Shown: piece after piece, positions 1 to 8,737 of the stretch
How positions within the stretch are numbered: the first letter of the stretch is position 1
Layout: each line of letters begins with the position of its first letter
Origin: an uncultured Anaerococcus sp.
Lineage (GTDB): Bacteria > Bacillota > Clostridia > Tissierellales > Peptoniphilaceae
DNA: 14,049 nucleotides
Reading direction: 5' to 3'
Assembly (NCBI GenBank): GCA_900550345.1
Contig: URRX01000022.1
Location: 1-14,049 of the forward strand
Notes under the pieces: model-generated
What the model was told of the DNA's origin: nothing
Database searches by the model: none
What the model saw: only the letters and a program-made list of their open reading frames with translations
Position numbers and translations under genes: made by a program

Positions 1-2
1 AT

Positions 3-596
3 GGAAAAAGCGAAGATGATATTTTAAACTCTAATTTTTTATGTAAAACTATTTGGGTAGATGATACACAAGATAAAGATTGGTGGTATAACTTATCAAA
101 TAAATCAAAGTTTGTGAATGATGTGTATTTTGATATAAATTCAAATTACGAAGCATTAAATAAATTTTATTCAGACCATACTGCTGACGATACATATTTA
201 ATACAACAAACTAGAGATATAATTATTAATATGATTAACCTAGCAGAAAAACTAATTAAATCATTTGATGAATTATTAAATGAAGAATCTACTGAAAAAG
301 AATTTATAGAAGAATTTGAAAAAATAAGTCCTAAAATAACGGATTATTACTTTAAAGAATCTAATTTGGACTTACCAACTAAAAAATTAAAAGATTGGAG
401 CTCTGCTTGTACAGGGTTATCGGCTACCATTCATGATTTTACCTTGTTTTATGGAGAACATGCTCGAAATAATCGTACATATGATAATAGAATAGCCTGT
501 ATGAAAATGACAAAAACTAAATACTACAGTGATTTAGAAAGGTTAAAAGAGGAAGAAGAGAAGATTAAAGATTTAATTAATGACGCTTTGTCATAG
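3..596 (+). CDS. Hypothetical protein, 5' end outside the window
   Basis: The reading frame is open from base 3 to a TAG stop at 594-596, so the gene begins before the window. A GTG at 114 is possible as a start but has no convincing ribosome binding site, and the frame upstream of it reads like normal coding sequence (for example TIWVDD and DKDWWYN). About 197 residues are visible. I do not recognise the family. The protein is acidic and mostly helical, with no membrane segment. It ends in a charged helix rich in Lys and Glu (about the last 25 residues) that could form a coiled coil. The middle holds a conserved-looking stretch with Trp, Cys and His (KDWSSACTGLSATIHDF). No terminator follows directly, and the next 250 bases hold no clear gene. 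That it is a real gene is fairly certain; its function is unknown. Confidence 0.7.
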   Translation, partial: GKSEDDILNSNFLCKTIWVDDTQDKDWWYNLSNKSKFVNDVYFDINSNYEALNKFYSDHTADDTYLIQQTRDIIINMINLAEKLIKSFDELLNEESTEKEFIEEFEKISPKITDYYFKESNLDLPTKKLKDWSSACTGLSATIHDFTLFYGEHARNNRTYDNRIACMKMTKTKYYSDLERLKEEEEKIKDLINDALS

Positions 597-849
597 ATTT
601 AGAAAATAGATATCATCATCAATGAGGATTTACTATGAAGATAATTTGAAATTAGAAGATATAAGTCTTATATTATTACATTTTTGCACTTATTTATTGG
701 GGAATAATCCGTTATCAACAATCTAAGTTATGGGTTTAGTGTCATGATAGTGTTAGAAACAAATAGTAACGATGTCTACTGGTATTAAGGGCCTCTACAA
801 AAAAATAAGGATTGAATGATTTTTGCAGTAAATTTGTAAAATGATTTAG

Positions 850-1065
850 AAAGACGAAAATCCTGACCTAAAAGGAAATATGAGAGACTATGCAAGTCTT
901 AATGAACTATTAGTACTTGCTAATATGGAATCCTACAATGCAATTTTAATTGAAAAAGGATTAGAGCAAAAAGAAAGAATGATTGAACTTAGAAATCTTG
1001 CAAAGACCCAACTCATATATTTAGAAAAATTAAATCAATCAGATATAAAAAAGTTACACAAGTAA
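850..1065 (+). pseudogene. C-terminal remnant of a KilA-N domain protein (probable)
   Basis: The frame opens after a TAG at 847-849 and runs to TAA at 1063-1065. The translation KDENPDLKGNMRDYASLNEL, followed by LLVLANMES and a helix ending in YLEKLNQ, resembles from memory the C-terminal tail of bacterial and phage KilA-N domain proteins. In those proteins a similar NP-LKGN-RDYA segment follows the KilA-N DNA-binding domain. That domain itself is absent; the 250 bases upstream have stops in all frames, with only blurred traces of coding sequence. An ATG at 880 preceded by AAGGA (872-876, 3 bases away) could still allow translation of 61 residues, so expression of a short leftover peptide is not excluded. 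The family assignment is from memory of the motif and is moderate; that it is a truncated fragment is more secure. Confidence 0.5.
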
Positions 1066-1444
1066 AATTTTTTGTTCCGGTACTGGTACTGGTACTGGGA
1101 TGGGACTAAAAATCTGAAAACGTCCTATAATTAGAAGAATTTAGTGATATTAGAATAATTAGAATCTAGTATTTTGAATGGCTTGGGATATATCGTACGT
1201 TTGGGAAAGAAGAATGGGAGTTTTGCCTGAAGAATAGTGGAGAGCAGTGAAACTGCAATTTTCGTTAGTCGCAAAAAATTAAAATCTTTGTAAATTCAAC
1301 AGTTACGGAATATAAAAAACTGTAACTTGGATTAAAATGGGGACATTTGTAAAATAGAATAATTAAATAATTCTTCCAAGTGCTTTACATGAGGAGAAAA
1401 ATTAGACCTTAGCTTCTGAACTTATCCCAAAACTTAGATTGACT
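1066..1444. other. Non-coding or decayed stretch with a GGTACT x3 repeat
   Basis: No intact gene is visible. Three perfect tandem copies of GGTACT occupy 1079-1096 and are followed by a GGGATGGGACT block. Read in one frame this gives GTGTGTGMGLKI and a stop, like the glycine-rich tail of a lost protein. Around 1178-1282 two or three frames each show short coding-like runs broken by stops, suggesting a degraded gene I cannot identify. A small hairpin GCAGT-GAA-ACTGC lies near 1245-1257. Confidence 0.4.
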
Positions 1445-1480
1445 AGCAGAGTTAGTGTTAAAACTTACTCTGCTTTTTTT
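1445..1480 (+). terminator. Intrinsic terminator upstream of hsdM
   Basis: AGCAGAGTTAGT (1445-1456) pairs with ACTTACTCTGCT (1463-1474) with one mismatch, and seven Ts follow (1474-1480). It insulates the RM operon from upstream transcription and ends whatever gene once lay before it. Confidence 0.85.
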
Positions 1481-1523
1481 AGCTAAAAATAGCCTTTTTT
1501 GTTATAATTATACTAACAAGGAG
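1479..1523 (+). promoter_or_regulatory. Promoter and ribosome binding site of the hsdMSR operon
   Basis: A consensus -10 box TATAAT sits at 1503-1508, directly after the terminator. The -35 region is weak (TTAGCT around 1479-1484). AAGGAG at 1518-1523 lies 7 bases before the hsdM ATG. The leader would be only about 15 bases, leaving no room for an RNA switch. Confidence 0.7.
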
Positions 1524-1530
1524 TGTATAT

Positions 1531-3123
1531 ATGGAAACTACTATTAATCTTTACCAAAAACTATGGCAGGCTTCTGATGATCTTAGGTCTCAGATGGATG
1601 CCAATGAATATAAGAACTATTTATTAGGAATAATTTTTTATAAATATTTATCAGATAAGATGCTTGATGAGGTTGGCAAGTTACTTGAAGTTGATGATGC
1701 TGACCTTAAAACTATTCAGCAAATTTATCAAGAAGAGATGCAAGGAGATGATGCTGACCTTATTGTTGATGAGCTTAGGAATAAATTTTCCTTTGTAATA
1801 TCTCCAGTCCATACCTTTACTAATTTTATAAAGCAAATCGAAGAAGGCACCTTCCAACTAGATGACCTGGGTCAGGCCTTTAATGAAATCGAGCGAGCTG
1901 ATAAGGACTTCAATGGATTGTTTGAAGATATAGACCTCTACTCAAACAAGCTAGGCAAGCTTCCCCAAGAGAAGAACAAACGCATATCAAATGTTATGAA
2001 GCAATTTGCCGAGGTCAATTTTGCTAACTATTCTGGCGATGTACTTGGTGATGTTTACGAATATATGCTAGCAAACTTTGCTTCAGAATCAGGCAAAAAA
2101 GCAGGAGAATTCTATACCCCACAGCCTGTATCAAGGCTTATGGCTATGATAGCTATGGATGGCAAAGAAGATAAGGCGGGCCTTACTGTATTCGACCCGA
2201 CCCTTGGGTCTGGATCCTTGCTTTTAAATGTAAGAAACTTCTCCAATGAATCAAATCGAATTAGATACTTTGGTCAGGAGCTAAACAATTCTACCTACAA
2301 CCTATCTCGTATGAATATGATCCTCCACGATGTGCCACTAGAGTATCAGAGCTTAAACCAAGGCAACACCCTATCAGATGATTGGCCAGTAGACGAGCCA
2401 ACTAACTTTGATGCTGTTTTGATGAATCCTCCATATTCTGCCAAATGGGATGCGAGCAAGGGATTTTTGGATGATCCACGCTTTTCTGAATACGGAGTCC
2501 TTCCACCAAAATCAAGGGCAGACTTTGCCTTCCTCCTCCATGGTTTTTACCACTTAAAAAACACAGGAACCATGGTAATACTTCTCCCACATGGAGTGCT
2601 CTTTAGGTCAGGGGCAGAGGAAAAAATTAGGAAAATCATGCTAGAAAATGGATTCATAGATGCAGTAATAGGCCTTGCCCCAAATCTATTCTACTCTACT
2701 GGAATTCCAGTAAGTCTTATAATACTAAAGAAAGATAAAACCGATAGGAGTGTTTATTTCATAGATGCAAGCTGCGAATTTGTAAAAAAAGGCAACAAAA
2801 ACGAACTAACAGAAGATAATATCCAAAAAATATACAAGGCCTTAAGGTCTAGGGAAGAAATAGACAAATTCGCCCACCTAGCAGGGTTTGATGAGATAGA
2901 AGAAAATGGCTTCAACTTAAATATCCCAAGATATGTGGACACCTTCGAAGAAGAAGAGCCCATAGACTTAAAAGAAGTATCAAAGGACATCAAAGCTATC
3001 AATGAAGAAGCTGATAAGCTTAAGGCAGAAATACTATCAGATATGAAAAACCTTGTGGCAAATACTGATGAAGCCAAGGAAGAGCTAAGAGGATTTATGG
3101 AAATCCTTGGAGGAGACCTATGA
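1531..3123 (+). CDS. hsdM: Type I restriction-modification methyltransferase subunit HsdM
   Basis: N6-adenine DNA methyltransferase subunit of a type I RM enzyme. With HsdS it forms the M2S1 methylase that protects host DNA; with HsdR it forms the restriction complex. The N-terminal helical domain (about residues 5-150) carries the typical LWQASDDLR...EYKNYLLGIIFYKYLSD signature. GEFYTP follows at about 192-197. The S-adenosylmethionine motif I is FDPTLGSGSLLL (about 221-232), and the catalytic motif IV is NPPY (residues 299-302). The C-terminal end is a charged helix. Length (530 residues) is normal and no lesion is seen. The start is fixed by AAGGAG 7 bases upstream. Its stop overlaps the hsdS start (ATGA), so the two are translationally coupled. 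GC content is visibly higher than in most flanking genes, suggesting a separate origin. Confidence 0.97.
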   Translation: METTINLYQKLWQASDDLRSQMDANEYKNYLLGIIFYKYLSDKMLDEVGKLLEVDDADLKTIQQIYQEEMQGDDADLIVDELRNKFSFVISPVHTFTNFIKQIEEGTFQLDDLGQAFNEIERADKDFNGLFEDIDLYSNKLGKLPQEKNKRISNVMKQFAEVNFANYSGDVLGDVYEYMLANFASESGKKAGEFYTPQPVSRLMAMIAMDGKEDKAGLTVFDPTLGSGSLLLNVRNFSNESNRIRYFGQELNNSTYNLSRMNMILHDVPLEYQSLNQGNTLSDDWPVDEPTNFDAVLMNPPYSAKWDASKGFLDDPRFSEYGVLPPKSRADFAFLLHGFYHLKNTGTMVILLPHGVLFRSGAEEKIRKIMLENGFIDAVIGLAPNLFYSTGIPVSLIILKKDKTDRSVYFIDASCEFVKKGNKNELTEDNIQKIYKALRSREEIDKFAHLAGFDEIEENGFNLNIPRYVDTFEEEEPIDLKEVSKDIKAINEEADKLKAEILSDMKNLVANTDEAKEELRGFMEILGGDL

Positions 3124-4331
3124 TAAAGGTACCAGAGCTAAGGTTTGCTGGTTTTGATGGGGAGTGGGAAGAGCACAATTTAAGTGATTTTATTTCGCTT
3201 TATAGGGGTCTCACTTATTCGCCTAAAGATATAACAAATAATATAAGTGATACATTTGTTATCAGATCCTCGAATGTAAAAAATAACTCTATAATAGATG
3301 CTGATAATGTATATGTTAACCCGAGTATAGTTAATACAGAAAATGTAAAAATTGGTGATATCATACTTGTTGTTAGAAATGGATCAAGAAGTTTGATTGG
3401 TAAGCATGCTAAAATAACAAAAGATATGCCAAGCACAGTTATAGGTGCATTTATGTCAGGCGTTAGAGCAAGAACACCAGACTTCATAAACGCATTGTTT
3501 GATACTAATAAATTTGATAAAAATATTCAAAAAAATCTTGGTGCAACAATAAATCAGATTACAAATAAGAATATAACTGAAATGAAATTTTTCTTTACTG
3601 ATACTGAAGAACAAGAAAAAATTGGAAACTTGTTTAGAAAGATTGACGACCTAATCGAAGTCCAAGAAGGCAAAGTTTCCAAGCTGGAAGATTTCAAAAA
3701 ATCCATGCTCCAAAAAATGTTCCCTAAAAAAGATGAGCTTGTCCCTGAGTTTAGGTTTGATGGCTTTGATGGGGAATGGTATACAAAAAAAGCTGATGAT
3801 ATGTTGATAAAAAACAGAAAGAAAAATAAAGACCTAGCTATTGATTATGTTGAGAGTGTTTCAAACAAGTTTGGATTTATTAAGCAAACTGAACAGTTTG
3901 AAGGATATCAACTTGCTAGTGCAGATTTAAGTAATTACTATGTGATAGAACCATATTGTTTTGCTTATAATCCTTCAAGAATTAATGTTGGTTCAATAGC
4001 ATACAAAGATAAAGATGGAACTACGTCAGTTGTATCTCCGCTTTATGTATCATTTTCAACTGTTTCTAAAATTAATGATTATTTTATATGGTATTTATTC
4101 AAAACTTATCAATTTGAGCAACAAAGACAATCTTATGCAGAAGGTGGAGTAAGAGATACGCTTTCATTTGCGTCTTTATCAGAATTTAAGTTTGTTATAC
4201 CTACAATAGAGGAACAACAAAAAATAGGCCAATTCTTTAAAAACTTAGACACTCAAATAGAAAACGAAGAAAGATTACTAGAGTCATATAAAATGATGAA
4301 AAAGTCCCTACTCCAAAAGATGTTTGTATAG
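3120..4331 (+). CDS. hsdS: Type I restriction-modification specificity subunit HsdS
   Basis: DNA-recognition subunit that fixes the bipartite target of the type I enzyme. Two half-repeats are plain. Each starts with a VPE-RF-GFDGEW motif (residues about 5-16 and 209-220), continues with a variable target recognition domain, and ends in a conserved spacer helix of the type EEQ-KIG-F-----I ... SMLQKMF (residues about 162-204 and 361-403). This gives TRD1 at about 17-160 and TRD2 at about 221-360. Both TRDs are markedly AT-rich while the spacer helices share the codon style of hsdM and hsdR, so the TRDs were probably swapped in by recombination. It overlaps hsdM by 4 bases and is followed by hsdR after 8 bases. 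Length (403 residues) is normal for a two-TRD HsdS. The target sequence cannot be read from the protein. Confidence 0.95.
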   Translation: MIKVPELRFAGFDGEWEEHNLSDFISLYRGLTYSPKDITNNISDTFVIRSSNVKNNSIIDADNVYVNPSIVNTENVKIGDIILVVRNGSRSLIGKHAKITKDMPSTVIGAFMSGVRARTPDFINALFDTNKFDKNIQKNLGATINQITNKNITEMKFFFTDTEEQEKIGNLFRKIDDLIEVQEGKVSKLEDFKKSMLQKMFPKKDELVPEFRFDGFDGEWYTKKADDMLIKNRKKNKDLAIDYVESVSNKFGFIKQTEQFEGYQLASADLSNYYVIEPYCFAYNPSRINVGSIAYKDKDGTTSVVSPLYVSFSTVSKINDYFIWYLFKTYQFEQQRQSYAEGGVRDTLSFASLSEFKFVIPTIEEQQKIGQFFKNLDTQIENEERLLESYKMMKKSLLQKMFV

Positions 4332-4339
4332 GAGATATT

Positions 4340-7300
4340 ATGGTAGAGATAAAATTTGATGATGAATTAAAATTAGAAAAAGACCTTATTAACCAGCTCG
4401 TTACTGACAAGGGGCAGTGGACCTATGAGCCAGCTATCAAGACTCATGAGGACCTTTGGAATAACTTTAGAAGGATACTTGAGACTAACAACAAGTCTGT
4501 CCTTGCAGACTACCCTTTGACTGAATCTGAGTTTCGCCAAATCCAAAATGCCATGACTTTTCCTTCCTTTTATGAAGCGGGTAAGTTCTTGGTTGGGGAA
4601 AATGGCGTTGCCAAAGTTTCCGTCCAAAGGGAAGATGCTAGACTTGGTACTGTCAGACTTGTAGTTTTCAAGAGAGAAGATGTGGCTGGCGGATCTTCTG
4701 TCTACCAGGTTATCAACCAATTTGTCGCCCCAAAGACCATGGGTCTAGACCGAGACGCTCGTTTTGATGTGAGCCTCCTTATCAATGGGATTCCTCTTAT
4801 CCAAATAGAACTAAAGAAGAGATCAGTTTCTCATATGGATGCCTACAATCAAATCAAAAACTACATAGCAACAGACAAGTACAGGGGACTTTTTTCCTGC
4901 CTTCAATGCTTTGTGATTTCCAATGGATCGACTACCAGATACATTGCTGCCAATACTGATACTAAGCTTAACAAAAAGTTTCTAACCAGATGGAATGACA
5001 GGGACAACCATCCAGTAGATGACCTCTTTGGCTTTGCTAGATATGTCCTTTCCATTCCCCAAGCCCACCAGCTAATCAGTCACTACAGTGTGCTGGATAA
5101 TGAGGGGGAAAATATCATCCTCCTCCGTCCTTATCAAATCCACGCCATCAAGGCCTTGAAAGAGGCGGCAAGTAAGCACGAGTCTGGATATGTTTGGCAT
5201 ACAACTGGTTCTGGTAAAACCTTAACTTCCTACAAGGCCAGTCGAAATCTCTACCAGATTCCAAGGATTGAAAAAACAATATTTATAGTAGACAGGGTAG
5301 ACTTAGACCAGCAAACGACATCTTCATTTTTGGCCTATGCTGCCAATGATACAGTTGATATAGAATCAACTGATAATGTCAAAAATTTGAAATCTCATCT
5401 CCTATCAGATGATAGGTCGGTGGTTGTGACAACTGTCCAAAAGCTTAACTATATGATTAATAACAGGGATAAGTGGTTAACAGATAGTCAGGTAAATAAG
5501 CTTAGGAAATTAGAAATAGCCTTTGTTATAGATGAATGTCACAGGGCCATATCTCCATCCCAGCAAAATATTTTGAAGAAATTTTTCATCAATTCCTTGT
5601 GGTATGGCTTTACCGGCACGCCGATTTTTGCGGAAAACAAAAAGGCTGCCGTGGGAGATTTGCCACAGACTACGGAAGAACAATTTGGCAAAAGGCTTCA
5701 CGAGTACACAGTCAAGGAAGCCATAGGCGATGGGGCAGTGCTAGGCTTTCAAGTAGAAAATATGGATATGATTGGTGAAAGTGTATATGACATAGTGGCA
5801 AATGTTAAGCCGGATATGGATGTTTACAAATACGAGAGAGAGGACCTAGAGCCATATATACCAGACAAGGTTTATGAAAATGATGAATACAAGCTTGCTG
5901 TCATAGACAAAATTATTAATGGAATGGCCAGAAGATTTGCCCTAGATAGGGGTAGAGGCAAGACCTATGGGGCCATACTTACCACATCATCTATCAAAGA
6001 TGCTAAGGATTATTATAGGCTCTTTAGACAAGTGATTGAGGCTAGGTCTAAGGTGAAAGTTTCCGATAGGATAAAGTCTATGGTGGCTGATTTCCCAAAG
6101 ATTGCCATGACATATTCTATTGTAGAAAATGATGAAAGAACAATAGAAAACAACGACGCTATGAAAGAGGCCTTGTTTTTCTATAATGAGGAATATGGAA
6201 CAAGTTACTCCCTAGAAGCTATAGGCTCTTATAACCGCAACCTAAACGAAAGGCTTGCCAGGAAAAAGGATAAGTATAAGTCTAGGGCTGAGCAGGTGGA
6301 TATAGTTATAGTGGTCGATAGGCTCCTAACAGGATTTGACTCTCCAAGTATGTCATTACTTTTGATAGACAGGGCACCTATGACTCCTCAGGGTTTAATC
6401 CAAGCATTTTCTAGGACCAATAGACTCTATGATGAGCGCAAGGCCTATGGGCAAATAATAACATTTAGGACGCCAAAAGCCTATGAAGAAGCAATCGAAA
6501 ATGCCTTCAAACTCTATTCAAATGGTGGGGAAAACTATGTGACTGCACCGACCTATCAAGAATCCAAAGAGAAATTTGACCAAACTGTAAAAGAACTATT
6601 GACCTATGAGCTAGTAGAAAGCCCAGAGATTGAGTACGGTATAGAAAAAATGGTTAAATTTGTTTCGGTCTTTCAAAAATTCGACAAGGCCAATGCAGCT
6701 GTAATGGTTTACAGTGAATATGAAGAGGATGAACAATATTACAAAAACGCTATAGATAAGAAGACCTTGGAAAAGTATTTTGACCAATATAATTATATAA
6801 AAGCCTTGCTGCCAACAACAGATGAAACAGACATTAATCTTCCACTAGATCTATACTATGAACCAATCTCAATCCACCAAGGAACCATAGACTATAACTA
6901 CCTAGCAAGTCTCATGCAAGAAAAGGCGAAAAATAGGTCAACTTATGATGTAAAACAAGATAGTGAAATAGAAAAAACGATAGAAGAACTATCAAAAACC
7001 AACCCAGAAAAAGCAGAAATCTACAGGGAAATTTATCAAGAAATGACAAAAGATCCAGATAAATTTGTAGATCAAAATATCGAAGATTTGGCAAGAATTA
7101 AAATAAATAAAATAATAGAAGAAAAAATAAACAAGTTCGCCGACCACTACAAGGTAAAGGTAGACGATTTGGTATTTTACACTATCAACTACAAAGATAA
7201 AAAGGAAAACAACAAGCCTCTAGGAGAAGATGATCTAATAAAAAACGCAGACAAAGATGCCTACAACAAAGAAAACGGTGAAAACATCAGCCTTTTAAGA

Positions 7301-7369
7301 TATAGAAAACTAATAAGAACAGCCACCTCTGACTTTGTGGAGGGAGAAGTCTTGGCTTATTTGGAATAG
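4340..7369 (+). CDS. hsdR: Type I restriction endonuclease/translocase subunit HsdR
   Basis: Motor and nuclease subunit; it translocates and cuts unmodified DNA when bound to the HsdM-HsdS core. The N-terminal PD-(D/E)XK nuclease is visible as RFDVSLL (D144) and IQIELKK (E157, K159). The superfamily 2 helicase motor follows: Walker A HTTGSGKT (287-294), motif II DECH (398-401), motif III TGTP (425-428) and motif VI QAFSRTNR (about 688-695). The C-terminal third is helical and charged, as expected for the domain that docks to HsdM. 1009 residues is full length and no stop or frameshift interrupts it. GGAGAT just before ATG serves as ribosome binding site. No terminator follows, so transcription probably continues into the broken nuclease gene. 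Confidence 0.96.
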   Translation: MVEIKFDDELKLEKDLINQLVTDKGQWTYEPAIKTHEDLWNNFRRILETNNKSVLADYPLTESEFRQIQNAMTFPSFYEAGKFLVGENGVAKVSVQREDARLGTVRLVVFKREDVAGGSSVYQVINQFVAPKTMGLDRDARFDVSLLINGIPLIQIELKKRSVSHMDAYNQIKNYIATDKYRGLFSCLQCFVISNGSTTRYIAANTDTKLNKKFLTRWNDRDNHPVDDLFGFARYVLSIPQAHQLISHYSVLDNEGENIILLRPYQIHAIKALKEAASKHESGYVWHTTGSGKTLTSYKASRNLYQIPRIEKTIFIVDRVDLDQQTTSSFLAYAANDTVDIESTDNVKNLKSHLLSDDRSVVVTTVQKLNYMINNRDKWLTDSQVNKLRKLEIAFVIDECHRAISPSQQNILKKFFINSLWYGFTGTPIFAENKKAAVGDLPQTTEEQFGKRLHEYTVKEAIGDGAVLGFQVENMDMIGESVYDIVANVKPDMDVYKYEREDLEPYIPDKVYENDEYKLAVIDKIINGMARRFALDRGRGKTYGAILTTSSIKDAKDYYRLFRQVIEARSKVKVSDRIKSMVADFPKIAMTYSIVENDERTIENNDAMKEALFFYNEEYGTSYSLEAIGSYNRNLNERLARKKDKYKSRAEQVDIVIVVDRLLTGFDSPSMSLLLIDRAPMTPQGLIQAFSRTNRLYDERKAYGQIITFRTPKAYEEAIENAFKLYSNGGENYVTAPTYQESKEKFDQTVKELLTYELVESPEIEYGIEKMVKFVSVFQKFDKANAAVMVYSEYEEDEQYYKNAIDKKTLEKYFDQYNYIKALLPTTDETDINLPLDLYYEPISIHQGTIDYNYLASLMQEKAKNRSTYDVKQDSEIEKTIEELSKTNPEKAEIYREIYQEMTKDPDKFVDQNIEDLARIKINKIIEEKINKFADHYKVKVDDLVFYTINYKDKKENNKPLGEDDLIKNADKDAYNKENGENISLLRYRKLIRTATSDFVEGEVLAYLE

Positions 7370-7411
7370 GATAATATTTATAAGATAAAAAATGAATAAC
7401 AGGAGAATGTT

Positions 7412-8076
7412 TTGCCAATAGGAATAATTTATGTAATGTCAACAGTAGTTGATGGCATTATCAAAATAGGAAAAACAGATTTAAATAATTTTAAAAGTAG
7501 AATATATAATCTTGAAAGGCATGGTTATGCGAATGTAGTTGGTCTAAAGAGAAAATTTGCTATTGAAGTTTAAGATTATGATGATAAAGAAAAACTGATT
7601 GATGATATATTCAGTAAGAGTAAGGTTCACAATACAGATCTTTATACCTTTGATGTAGAAATAGCGGTACAACTACATTCTTCATTTGAAGGCAATCAAA
7701 TTTATCCAAAAGAAAAGTCTAAAGGAGAAGTTTTTGATGAAGCTACCAAAGAAGGAGAAATCAACACAGATAGGGTAGAACTCCCTTATGGAGAGTACTT
7801 TTACACAAGAAAGATTAGAGGCTTTGGAGAGACTAAGGGAACAGCAATAGTTGAAGATGGGGTCTTTAAGGTGTTAAAAGGGCTGTATGTGCTCCAACTG
7901 TTAGTGGTTTTGTTCAAGAAATCAGAAAATCTGCACCAACAGTAAACAATATTTTGGTTGATGATGTTATTTGTAATTCACCTTCTGCAGCTGGTTTGGT
8001 AATAGCTGGTAGATCAAATAATGGATGGTTTGAGTGAAAAGATAAGGATGGGAAATCAATATATATATATATATAA
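7412..8076 (+). pseudogene. Broken GIY-YIG nuclease with C-terminal DUF4357 domain
   Basis: Starts at TTG 7412 with AGGAGA five bases upstream, 42 bases after hsdR. The N-terminal part reads IGIIYVMSTVVDGIIKIGKT and onwards, the pattern of a GIY-YIG/T5orf172-type nuclease domain (key Tyr, Ile-Gly-Lys-Thr, and a nearby Arg). The C-terminal part, APTVSGFVQEIRKSAPT ... SPSAAGLVIAGRSNNGWFE, followed by a stop and then KDKDGKSI, matches the DUF4357 domain often found at the end of such proteins and in RM loci. Three lesions are visible: TAA at 7571-7573 (a Glu codon would give a continuous domain), a frameshift near 7880, and TGA at 8035-8037 where the family usually has Trp. The last stop is TAA 8074-8076 within an (AT)n run. 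The protein cannot be made intact. Position suggests it was an accessory of the RM operon. Confidence 0.8.
8059..8075. repeat. AT dinucleotide run, 8 repeats
   Basis: An uninterrupted run of AT repeats covers 8059-8075 at the end of the broken nuclease gene. It may be the product of slippage after the gene lost function. Confidence 0.8.
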
Positions 8077-8106
8077 AGAAACTAGATTGATAAGGAGATA
8101 GAATTT

Positions 8107-8652
8107 ATGACTACAGACTACACGCAATCCTTAGCAAATATGGGGATTTCACTTGCTGAGCTAGCTATCAAAGGGACAGCAACAGCGGTAACAAATAAGA
8201 TAAGAGCAATTAAAGATGAAAAAAACTCTGATAGTTTACGAAGTACGTATGATGAAATCGTTAATGAGTTATTAGCAGAAAGAGAAGAAGCAATTAGAAT
8301 TGCACAAGCATATAAATCTGAATTAGACAGAATTATGATCAGTGATGATGACATCAAACATTTGCATAATACAGTTTCTAGATTACTAGAGATTCTAAAG
8401 ACGATGCAATTAGAGAATGCTAAATTAGTTGGAGAAGAAGAAGTCAAGAGGGTATCTGCACAAGTTGATAGTTACGACCAAATCAAAGAGTTAATAAGTG
8501 TAGATACACTAAAAACTATGCAACTTTTAGGATTTAACTATAAATCTGCAATAGGTGAGCCACTTACAAAAATTTGTTCGGAGGCAATTATGAATTTAGG
8601 CACAAAAGGAAATGTTTCACAAGGGAGTCAATCAAAGAACAAGAGAAGGTAA
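8107..8652 (+). CDS. Helical protein of unknown function, first gene of a three-gene cassette
   Basis: 181 residues starting at ATG 8107, with AAGGAG at 8092-8097, 9 bases upstream. I do not recognise a named family. The N-terminus (residues 10-35) is a mildly hydrophobic, Ala-rich segment (ISLAELAIKGTATAV). It is followed by charged helices likely to form coiled coils at about 45-75 (DEIVNELLAEREEAIRIAQA) and 82-120 (DDIKHLHNTVSRLLEILKT). A well-ordered looking block at 124-165 (IKELISVDTLKTMQLLGF) precedes a short basic tail ending SKNKRR. No catalytic motif is evident; a structural or sensor/partner role is more likely than an enzyme, but this is inference. In the +1 frame beyond the stop a glycine-rich tail (GNFPTEPGAGTGKKI, then TAG) continues, so the C-terminus may have been shortened by a frameshift. 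It follows the hsd operon without an intervening terminator. Confidence 0.8.
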   Translation: MTTDYTQSLANMGISLAELAIKGTATAVTNKIRAIKDEKNSDSLRSTYDEIVNELLAEREEAIRIAQAYKSELDRIMISDDDIKHLHNTVSRLLEILKTMQLENAKLVGEEEVKRVSAQVDSYDQIKELISVDTLKTMQLLGFNYKSAIGEPLTKICSEAIMNLGTKGNVSQGSQSKNKRR

Positions 8653-8737
8653 CTTTCCAACCGAGCCTGGGGCTGGAACGGGTAAAAAAATCTAGAAACC
8701 ACACGAAATTACTCGGACAGCATTTATGCAGCGAAAC

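Noticed and set aside
114..596. GTG at 114 as the true start of the first gene
   Set aside because: The frame stays open to base 3 with normal-looking codons and no ribosome binding site precedes the GTG, so the gene was annotated as cut by the window edge.
622..726. Short ORF of 34 codons after the first gene
   Set aside because: No ribosome binding site, no recognisable motif, and the surrounding sequence looks degraded.
1079..1096. GGTACT x3 as a CRISPR or phase-variation tract
   Set aside because: Only three 6-base units, no spacers, and no intact gene that the tract could switch.
1178..1282. Decayed ORF reading MAWDISYVWERRMGVLPEE then a stop
   Set aside because: All three frames look equally coding-like over a short distance and each has stops; no family could be assigned.
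5536..5778. Long ORFs on both strands inside hsdM and hsdR (for example this one)
   Set aside because: They are shadows of the RM genes without ribosome binding sites or protein-like composition.
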